A DNA stretch of 64,000 bases from Alnus glutinosa (taxonomy: Eukaryota; Streptophyta; Magnoliopsida; Fagales; Betulaceae). The first letter of the stretch is position 1; the number at the start of each line of letters is the position of its first letter. Location: assembly GCF_958979055.1 (NCBI RefSeq), contig NC_084891.1, positions 28,640,001 through 28,704,000 on the forward strand, given 5' to 3'. The notes under the pieces were generated by a model that did not search any database, had not been told where the DNA came from, and worked only from the letters and a program-made list of their open reading frames with translations. Both the position numbers and the translations under genes were made by a program. Shown here piece by piece: positions 54,976 through 64,000 of this stretch.

Positions 54976-56583
54976 CTTATTAGAAAATCTCAAACTTTAT
55001 TATAAAAATCGTAGTAAAGTTCAATTTTGGCGCCTTTACACCCAAATAATTTTCTAATTTTTTTTTTGAAAACTTAAAGGACCAAAACAAAAGAGCTTGA
55101 AGATAAATCAAAACAATTAAATGAGGCCTTAAGCCAATTGATTGTATACTACAATGTTTTTTTAATTGTTATTAATAACAATAGTAGTTTTTAGCAGGGG
55201 TAAACTATAGTTTTAGGAATGGTAGGACAAAACTAAAAAAAGAAAATTATTGGCGTTAAAAATTAATTTTGGAGATTCATTTCTTAAAAATACCTAAAAT
55301 TTAGAGGAAATTTTCAAATTTTGATGACAAAAATTTCAAATATTGGGGTGGCCTAAAACCCTTCAAAGCTGTATTAGGATTCTCTCCAGTTCACTTGAAC
55401 TGGAGTGAACCGGAAAGTATCCAGATCTTTTTAGTGTATGGGCATTTTTGTCCAAAAAATTATGAAAAAACAAAAATGTCCCGACATTATAAGGAACTGA
55501 ATACTCTCAAGTTCAAAGATCCGTTTCCCTAAAGGTTAAGGGTAGTTCTGCCTTAGTTGTTAGTACGTTCTTGAGAAACAATCAAAATAAAGAAATTAAA
55601 AAGAAAAAAAATGAAAAAAAGAAAACCCAAACAATTAATAAACACACCAAAAAAAAAACAAAAAAACAAAAACAAAAACAAAGAAAAAGAATAGTACATA
55701 GAAGAAGAAGAAGAGTAGTTTCATTACTAGTGCAATACCCGCTTACATAATTGTTGTCTTGGTGTGCTTTGGCCCTTATAAAAATAAGATATGTTATTTG
55801 CACATAATTTATACACAAATTGTACGCACAATGCCTTTTGGCAATTTTTTTTTTCTTAAAAAATAAAATAAATACCGCCAAAAGACTTTGGTCTGTATAT
55901 AGATTGTGTTCAAATAACTTATCTCTTAATTATGGCTCTTGTCATAAAGCTCCTTCAAACATTACTGCATGGTTATTCTCTTTCCATAAAGTTGATAACT
56001 CTCGTTTTTGTATGCTTGGGATAATATGCCCACAAAAAGTAACTGCTAAAACGCATGCTGTCCATTACCAACCACTTCTATAATCAGGATCTTAATATGA
56101 TCTATTTTATGGTTTAGATTTTATTTTTATTCATTTCACTTAAAACGATAACAAGATTTTATTTTATAAAACTTCTTATTTCTCTTTTCAAAACAAAAAT
56201 ATTGACAAATAAATCTTGAAACACAAAACACTCAAAATTATTTTTACATTTATGTCATATCAAAACACTTACTTTAAACAGAAAATAAAAATTATTCTAT
56301 AAAAAGCATTAACGAACGGCTTATATGTTATGGATGTTGATATATTCTTAGGGTTTGGTTCCGACTTAATTATCTTTTCAATGTTCATCAAGTCTTTTAT
56401 GAACATCAATTACTAAAGGGGTACTATTTATTTATGACCTTTTAGTGAAAGTCAAGGTTTTTATTTCTCATTTCTCCTAAGACCATTAGAAGACCTAACT
56501 TTCCCTCTTTTTCTTCCGTTAGGATCAATAGTAGGAAGGATTCCTGTATACCCTTTCCTTTTGTTTGTAATTGCTCATAAAAA

Positions 56584-56628
<45 letters not shown>

Positions 56629-58286
56629 AAAAATAAAAATAAAAAAGGAAAAAAAGGTCTCACAACGGGAGCAAGTGGGCTGAGTCTAGAACCGGCCGGA
56701 ATAGCCCTAAAAAACTTGTGGAGCATGATAATTGACCCCCAATCCCCACCTAAAGAGCAGTGCTTCTTGTATTTTGTTGAGAAAAGCGAACAAACTTCAG
56801 TTCCTTCTGTTTGAGCACTTTAATAAGGAAAAGAAAAATTCATGATACTGTAATCACATAATTACAAGTTAATTTGAGATAACTTAATACTGAGCTGAAC
56901 ATATTTTAATTGGTATTAAGACTACATAGAATTGAGTTATAACGGATTGGTAAAATGGAGAGCTGCTGACAAGCCAACTATACAACAAAGTTGGATTTAT
57001 TTGGGCCAACGCACTTTATCATATGAGCAGATTGGCGTTCAACTCAATCATTGGATTTGGACCCAGTGAATCTGTATTGTGGTCAGATGTATAAATGTGC
57101 TGCCTAGGGCTAGCGTTGGGGATCGGAATCTCCTACGATCGGATTGTTTGAATTGTAGGGGCTGCAAAGCCCACCTGTTCCAAACAACTCCGAACATAAG
57201 ATTCACCTGTTCGGAACAGTTGGCCCCGTAAATCCCCACTTAAGGCAATTTGGACAACCAATTATAAGGAATCCCAGTTCTCCCATGAAATGGTTGGTCA
57301 TTGAGCAGATTGGCCAGTACTGAACTGTAGGTTAAAAAGAGATGTAGGGCAAGTGCCTAAATGCCCGGGCCAATATGGTAGCTAACTTAATGGAATCTTT
57401 TGATTCTTTATCTCTTCATATTTTTAGAAAAGACATGGAAGCAAATCGCATAGGAGAGTGACAAGAAAAGGTTATATCCCGTTGTGTAGACTACAGATCC
57501 AAAAACCCTTTTAACAGAATCCAGAAAGGGTGATAGACATGCTACGGGGTGCAATACTTCCTAATCGCCCGTGATTGCTGATATAGGCTTCTAATATTTT
57601 TCCTTTTACACAAGAAGAAAAACCAAAAATAATAATAAATGAAAAATAGTATAATAATAAAGGAAAAGACTTAATAGTCTTACTTTAGGTGCTTCAGAAA
57701 CTGCTTTATCTAATATCTAACCGTGCTATTATGCCTGATTAAGGGATTTTCTAGTCCTACCACTACAACAACAAATTTGCCTCAAAAGCCCCATCAACAC
57801 AATGTCATGAGCCAAACTAGTGTGCAATATAGCATATGCTGCGGGGTTCATTACTGATTTGGGACCCTTGATATATTATCTCTTGAGGGTAGTTTTTGAA
57901 TTTATATACTGCATTTTCTACAATGATGTCATTGGCCAAAACAGTTGAGATTCATATCAGGTAAGATTTTCACCGTCTCCACTTCCAACTGAATAAAAAA
58001 GCATGTGGTACCTGCTTCCTCTCAAAGCCACTTATTTCACAGTTCTGAAAATGGAAAGGAAACAGAATTATGCACCACTGGTTGCAAGCTATATCAAGAA
58101 TCTCTGGCTATGTTCTGCAATCATAAAATAATATACAAGCTCGTGTGTTCTAGTCTTAATTACCAACTGGTCTAAGAATCTGTCTTTCAGCTGCATTTGA
58201 CAGACAAGTTAGCTCAAACCAGTTCAGAAGCATACTAGCTCCAATAAGGCACCGAGATTCCCATACTGTATACTTTAATTTCTACT
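54976..58286. other. Gene-poor spacer
   Basis: No gene is supported. A small palindromic element lies near 55380-55530 (GGACATTTTTG-type arms around CAGTTCACTTGAACTG). A (TA)n tract lies at about 56592-56622. A GC-richer island at 56950-57300, with repeated CACCTGTTC(C/G) phrases and CTACGATCGGATTG, looks like transposon debris. The last part is the 3' flank of the RopGEF gene. Confidence 0.4.
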
Positions 58287-61200
58287 TCATTGAAAAGTTA
58301 ATTTTTCTAACCTCTCTAGTGTGTACCTTAAATTCTTCACGGCATGATGTGTCCTTCCACCAGGGCTTGCATCTATCTGACTACAATGGCATGCCGGCGT
58401 TGTGAATGGAGAAGCACAATATGAGCGTTGAACTGAGAAGGGGCTACGTGAGATCCGCTGCTGTTTGGGAAGAACACAACCTAACCTTTCCTGGTCATAA
58501 AGAGGAGTTGCCTTTGCTGCTGCTGCCGCACGTTGCTTCGCGGCATCGTCTACATATAGGAGATCATCAATTCTTGCCATTATATTGAAGGCTAAGCTTT
58601 CCATCACTCTAGAATAGCTCTCAAGGATTGACTGCCCAACATCCTGTAGCAGAGAAGAAAATTACTCTTTCCACTTAGATAAATGGCTCATTCACAGTGT
58701 ATGTGTGATTTGGAGGAGAAGAGGAGGTGGGAGGTTGTAGAGGCACATAACAAAAGATAAGATGTCCTTAATTGGTCCATGAGGATCACATTCATGCCTG
58801 TATGCAGCATTGAAATGCATTACCCAATTTCTGTCCTAATTTCAAGCAATTTTAGTTTTCATTTCTACAATGTTCATGTTTGTAATGCCATACAAGATTC
58901 TAAAATGACACGAGTTGAGGCAAAACTTTGCAAAGAGATCTCTCTGTTGGGTTGCAATATAACATTGTAAATTTCACATGCAGATATTGACATACTGATG
59001 ATGTGCGGGATCCAAAAACTACAAGTCTCAAATAAAGATGGATGCACTGGAGCTGCACCTTGTTATACTGGATCTTGCTCATGTCCAAAGCAGTCTGTGG
59101 GAGGCCAGAGAACCGTAGCCTTAAATTCTGCAAAAGGGACTCAGCTCGACTTGCTAGATACTTGCTCTTTTCTCTGTCACCTACAAAGCCCTTAACCTTG
59201 CCACCCCATGATGACTTCCCAGCCTTTGCATGAACTGAATGTGTTTTCAGATACTTCGGCCTCCAAATGTGCACAGCAGCCTCAATCCTGTTTGCTATAT
59301 CCAGAGTGGTGTACTCTGATGAAAAGTCTAAGAAATCAAGAAGGGACTCAGGAGAGAATTGCTCGGCAGTAACGCAACGATATAAGATTTCGCCTAAACA
59401 AGCTTTTCCACTCTGAAAAATTGGTAAGTCATCATGTGGTATTGAATAACAGAAATGAAGAGAATAAAATAGACAAATTCTTGAGTAGTAACATGCCCCT
59501 GGGAAGATGAAATCTAATTGCTCTTTAGATCAATAGATGAGAAATCACATATTGGTAACATGATGCACGCATTAACTGAGAATGTCCAACAATCAGATCC
59601 TAACACAATTGCCTGATAAAGAATCTGATAAAACTAGGAAAATCACAACTTGAGATTACCTAATGCATCAAGTAGACACAAACCACAGCGAGAAAGATAA
59701 ATTGCAAAGATAAAACAATTCTTACGTAAATTAACATGTTTGCTATCTGGAGAAAAACGAAGAGAAATCTAAACCAAAATTTACATTTCTTCTGAACATA
59801 ACTTTAACTTGTGAAATAACCTTGCCATGAAACATGGGTATGAAGCCATGGAAATACAAGTGGATTTGTTTTCGTGTCCTTACCATGTATATGGGCAGGT
59901 CACGTATAGATATAGAGACATTTTGAATAGAAATAAAATGTCACTTGGTTCATAACTGATTTACTCAAATAGAAAAAAAAGGATTGTATTTTCTACCTAA
60001 GAAAAAAACAAAATGATAACTAGAGGACTATCATACAAAGATGTGGATAGTTAGCACTGTACTTTCTTCTCTTTCAAAACGTATAAGCAGATGAAGCCTC
60101 CCAGCTAACTAGATTGGAATCGAATAATTTGACTGAGCAACATGTTCATAATGAGGAAAAACTAAAAGCTATGGATATTGGTAGGAACTTCCTGTATTGT
60201 TTTCTTACTAAGTGTTTCTCCAAACCACATTATCTATACCTATTCCTCCGAATAGGTACGTGGTGGTACTTGCACTTGTCTTAAATTGTGTGACTAATAA
60301 ATCGGCAAGGATTCTGTTCACTGAAACCACTAAAATATTTAGATAAATAACCTATGTTTGAAGATATTTCTCAAACCCACAGTAGTTTATCTGATAAAAC
60401 CTTCAATGTTTAACATGTAACGAAGTAACCATGGCCATCTCTTTGCTCACATGTTTGCAAATAAATAAATTGTGTTGAGTTCCCTTAAAACTGTAATGTA
60501 GCACATGCTAAACACATTATGAAAGTCTCCAAATAACTTTTACTAAATATAAGTAAACTGTTATTAATTTCACTAAAAATTCTGTACCACATTGCCAAGA
60601 AGAAAAGGCAACAGCACCCTTTCAATTTATCAAAATTGATGATGGCTGATGCGCTAGCTTTCATTCCATCTGTGTGCTGTTGAAGAGCTGTTCACCTAAT
60701 ATGATAGAGCTCCACACGTCAATCCACTAGGACCAAAACCATAAGTCCAAGCGGCCAAAGAATGGAATCCTATCCTATCTTTATTTACTGCTAAGTCGTC
60801 CTGGCAGTAGAGAAGTTTAACTTATCTACATATCTATCCTATCTTTATTCTTTAGCCTTTAGTTTATAGTTCTCATTGTAGAAGTATTCCTATTATATGT
60901 TGCTTTCATAGTCTAATTCTAGTTGAAGTAGTATTTCCTATACGAGTGACTTTAGTAGTCAAGTAGTAGTATAAATAAGGGACCATGTAACAACGGATTA
61001 TCAGAGGATTATTAAGAACTTGTGGTTTGTTTCCAACCCTAATTGGATTCATTTGTGATCTCTCCTACCCAAAATGAGCTCATTATTTCACCCAAATAAC
61101 CCTCAATCATGTGGCTAATATCCATTTCGGGCTCACATTGCATAGATTTAAATAGGAGTATAAAATAGAACAGATTCCAAACGTAGTCCCCATACCTTGG

Positions 61201-62789
61201 GCAAGCTCTCCAAGTAAGCAATTGGGATTTCCATCTCAGCCAGCACACTGCTATTAATTGCCATGGCAGCCTTAAGGATCTGATTCGTGCATTCCCTGGA
61301 GTGCAGTAATTTTTTCCTTACATCTTGAGACAAACCGTTTGGTGGGACCTTAGGGAAGGGGAGCCACCATTTCTCTTCCTGCCTAACTGAAGGTCTTAAA
61401 GGGGATGCAGATAAATGATTAGCTTCTGTGTCATCAGCGCCAGAAACAATTATCCCACGATCAACATAATAAAACTCAGAATCGTGAAAACCATCAAGAA
61501 TGCCAAGTAGCATTGCATCTAGTTTTTTGAGTGCTGGGAGGTTCACATAGAGATCTGCGCGAGGCCGTGTCACCATAACCTCAAAGGTCCCCCCACCTGG
61601 GAATTCTTGCACAGATGGAATGAGCTCTACAATGAAGTCACTCACACATAAAAGCCATTCCATTTCTCGACACCACATCGATTTCTTCTGTGGAGCCAAT
61701 GGCTCTAGCTTCCACAGCTCCCCAAACACAGTAGCTGCAAGGAATAATTAAAGAGAACCATAGGTCCGCACAAAAATTAGAGTAAAATCAACTGAATCTG
61801 GCTGGCTACACAACAATGAAAAAAAAAAACATAAAATTGGAATTTTTAAAGCCAATTTTCTCTATTGTATTTTGTTTGAACATCTAACTCAAACTTGCAA
61901 CAAATTAAAGATGCAGAATCATGATTCTTCTTCTTCTTTCTCCTCAGAAACAAAAAGGATGACACAAATGAAGTAAAACAAATATCTCATTGAAACATAT
62001 AGGAAGAAACAAACCTGAAAGGTTTGTGATGGCATTGGAGATAGCAAGAGCAGTACAAACTCCCTTCCCTCCCCCTGACATATCTTCTCCAAGCAGAAGC
62101 TTAGCAAACCGCTCCTTCATCAACTCAATTTCTGCAATTACATGTTAACTAACTATAAATTAAGCATATCTAATTATCTATATAAGTGAAGAAGTAAAAG
62201 AAAAATTAGCAGTCTCATTTTTCGGTCTTTTGGCTCCCAAGAAACCCGAAGAAATCATCTCAACCAAGGTTCAATGATGATTAAACCGAGTCTTTTAAGG
62301 AGCTAAACCCCTAAAGACATGAAGTTTCTCACTCATTTTACAACTTTTTTTTTTTTTTCAGTTTTTCCATGAACCAAACAGAACCTAACAGCCAAACCTA
62401 TAACATATTCAACGTATAAAAGAAACATGACCGTTAAATCTTTCCAAAATAGGTAAAGTTCAATAAAAGAAAAGAAAATGAATTGTTAAGCACTTACCGG
62501 ATAACTCCGTCTCCGAATTATCCGTCTTCTTCGCAGGAATCACCACGTGCCTACCACCGACCACCGGCAACATCACCGGCACAGGCGCCGGGATATCGGA
62601 ATTCTCGCCCACCTCGTTTCCGGCGAGCGGCGAAGACGTCAGAGAACTAACCACGCACTCGTGACCATATCGCCGACGCGAAAAAAAACCACTGGAACTC
62701 TCCGACTCGCTAACGTCCGCGCTCAGACTGTAGCTCTCGAACCGCTCGCTCAATTGGTCGAAATCGTCTTCGGACGAAACGCTCCCCAT
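58287..62789 (-). CDS. ROPGEF: Rop guanine nucleotide exchange factor (PRONE domain)
   Basis: Five coding exons on the minus strand (62789-62498, 62131-62015, 61734-61196, 59412-59059, 58643-58287) with GT-AG junctions give 552 aa, normal for the family. RopGEFs activate plant Rho-type (ROP/RAC) GTPases at the plasma membrane, often downstream of receptor-like kinases, in polar growth and hormone signalling. The N-terminus (1-97, [21 protein letters not shown]) is variable and Ser/acidic-rich. The PRONE domain begins at [24 protein letters not shown] (about 98) and includes [74 protein letters not shown] and [14 protein letters not shown]-terminal tail of about 90 residues, which in this family can be autoinhibitory and phosphorylated, ends [10 protein letters not shown]. 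The paralogue number cannot be resolved. Intron 3 (about 1.8 kb) is long and has no inserted gene. Confidence 0.95.
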
Positions 62790-63276
62790 TGATCAAGATC
62801 AGAGACTTAGGTTCTGATGAGGATTAAGAATCATAACCGTACATTTCCCTCCGGTGAAGAAGAATTAAGGATTAACTGTACCGTACCATAGAATACAGTA
62901 CTCAGAGTCACAGGACTGAACAGAGTAACAAGAGCAAAGCAAATAAAGCTACTACTAGCACTGGTACTGACATTGATACTTCGCTCCCTTTTTTCTCAGT
63001 TTCTTTAGTAACCATGGCGTTTGCGTTAACAGGGACCACATTGGAGACACAGGCGGTTAGTTTTTTTAATTGGGTAGATGATATGCCCACGTGGGATTTT
63101 GGATCGTGGGGACCACAGCAGTTCGTCGGTGAAGACTTTTTTTTACAAGAAGTAGGATGCCACACGCGCTGAGATATGTTACGTACATGCCATTTAAGCT
63201 CGTGGTCGGTTTAGGTCAAGGTCGTAATGGTTACGGACGGAACATTAGTAGGTTGCTTTTCTGTATAATTAGTTCA
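62790..63276 (-). promoter_or_regulatory. RopGEF 5' UTR and upstream region
   Basis: The stretch immediately 5' of the minus-strand start codon. An 85-aa minus-strand ORF at 62908-63165 ends in a Leu-rich stretch and probably reflects leader sequence rather than a protein. No clear TATA box was picked out. Confidence 0.35.
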
Positions 63277-63360
63277 ATAATTCTCCCGCCTACCGTGCCG
63301 GGGCTCATTATGGATTTTATAATTCTCCCGCCAACCGTGCCGGGGCTCATTATGGATTTT
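63277..63360. repeat. 42-bp tandem duplication
   Basis: Two head-to-tail copies, 63277-63318 and 63319-63360, of a GC-rich unit containing CTCCCGCC(T/A)ACCGTGCCGG and CTCATTATGGATTTT. They are nearly identical, so the duplication is young. Confidence 0.9.
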
Positions 63361-63830
63361 ATGGGGCACAACAAAATTAGGATAGCTACACAAAAAATTG
63401 AATTATATTATATTTTTTGAGATAAGGGAATTGGATTTGTAAATGTCTTAAATTATAATATTTAAGTTTCAAAACGTCTCACTTAAAGATACTTCGTTAG
63501 AATTTGCTATTAAATCTTAATGGAATATCCAAAATACCCCTAATATTTTTAGGAAAAAAAAATACTAGGATCTAATTGTTGGTCAAAATTTAACGAAATT
63601 TACAAAAATACTCATACCTGAATCTTTAAAAAAATTTATAAATTTATTTTTAAAAATAAACACAGGATTATTTTGAAAATTTTTGTAGGATTTAACAACA
63701 AATTCTAACGGAGTACCCTTATCTCAAAACGGCATATAATTCGATACCCTTTTACGAAGTTATCTCAAAAAATTATGTTGCCCACCAAGAAAAGAAGCTC
63801 ATTAATAAGCTGACTTAATATGATTTCCAC
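63361..63830. mobile_element. Probable AT-rich MITE
   Basis: GAGATAAGGG (63419) and ACCCTTATCTC (63716), with the inner GTTAGAATTTG and CAAATTCTAACGG, are inverted, suggesting an element of about 310-360 bp. The inner part reads TTAACGAAATTTACAAAAATA and similar AT-rich phrases. Confidence 0.4.
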
Positions 63831-63833
63831 TTA

Positions 63834-63834
63834 T

Positions 63835-63901
<67 letters not shown>
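63834..63901. repeat. (TA)n microsatellite
   Basis: About 68 bases of almost uninterrupted TA dinucleotides, which are likely to vary in length between individuals. Confidence 0.9.
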
Positions 63902-63904
<3 letters not shown>

Positions 63905-64000
63905 TTCCTAATCCGGTGTGTTGGTTAGGGGCTAATCATCTGCCCTTCGGTTTGGAAGTGGGTGGTCTTTGAATTCTGATTCAAGGGGGTCCAAATCAGA

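Noticed and set aside
63900-64000. SINE or tRNA-like element at the window end
   Set aside because: GGTTAGGGGC and TTTGAATTCTGATTCAAGG resemble Pol III boxes, but the sequence is cut off by the window edge and does not match the other SINE copies.
1-64000. CRISPR arrays, bacterial operons or a prophage
   Set aside because: Spliced plant genes occupy the window and no regular repeat-spacer arrangement exists. The repeats seen are microsatellites, MITEs and retroposons.

Overview
This is a eukaryotic nuclear window from a flowering plant, most likely a woody eudicot. The evidence is spliced genes with GT-AG introns, plant-only families (F-box/DUF295, PRONE RopGEF, an E-class PPR protein, a cytosolic AMY2-type alpha-amylase, MIR394), AT-rich spacers with CT/GA tracts, and many MITEs, SINEs and LINE fragments. 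The species cannot be fixed from the sequence alone.

Region 1 (about 1-25.9 kb) is a decaying tandem array of F-box/DUF295 genes, all on the minus strand. Two close paralogues (2068-3360 and 6597-7907) and one more distant paralogue (23192-24373) are intact. Remnants lie at 11836-11996 (5' end), 17095-17165 (scrap), 17525-18620 (rearranged pseudogene) and 25500-25860 (3' end). Flanking DNA is duplicated with the genes, including a recurring block of about 60 bp and two decayed RNase H pieces. The array is interrupted by three copies of one poly(A)-tailed retroposon of about 1 kb (two in reverse orientation, one forward, with matching target-site duplications), by hairpin MITEs and by a LINE fragment. 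The pseudogene at 17.5-18.6 kb contains an inverted duplication with arms of about 270 bp. Its transcript would fold into a long hairpin matching the F-box genes, so it is a candidate small-RNA locus.

Region 2 (26.4-40.5 kb) holds three single-copy-type genes: a PUS1/TruA-like tRNA pseudouridine synthase (minus, 2 exons), a single-exon PPR protein resembling Arabidopsis At2g33680 (minus), and a 12-coding-exon alpha-amylase of the AMY2 type (plus, 413 aa, catalytic residues intact). The PPR and amylase genes are divergently arranged.

Region 3 (40.5-58.2 kb) is a long stretch without a convincing protein gene, rich in simple repeats and MITEs. It contains a MIR394 gene at 51347-51430: the mature 20-mer and its star strand sit on the two arms of a clean stem, downstream of a CT-rich leader.

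Region 4 (58.2-64 kb) holds a five-exon RopGEF gene (minus, 552 aa, full PRONE domain), followed by its upstream region, a 42-bp tandem duplication and a long TA microsatellite.

The genes do not form one pathway. The main biology is a birth-and-death F-box cluster with a possible self-targeting hairpin, next to conserved housekeeping and developmental genes.
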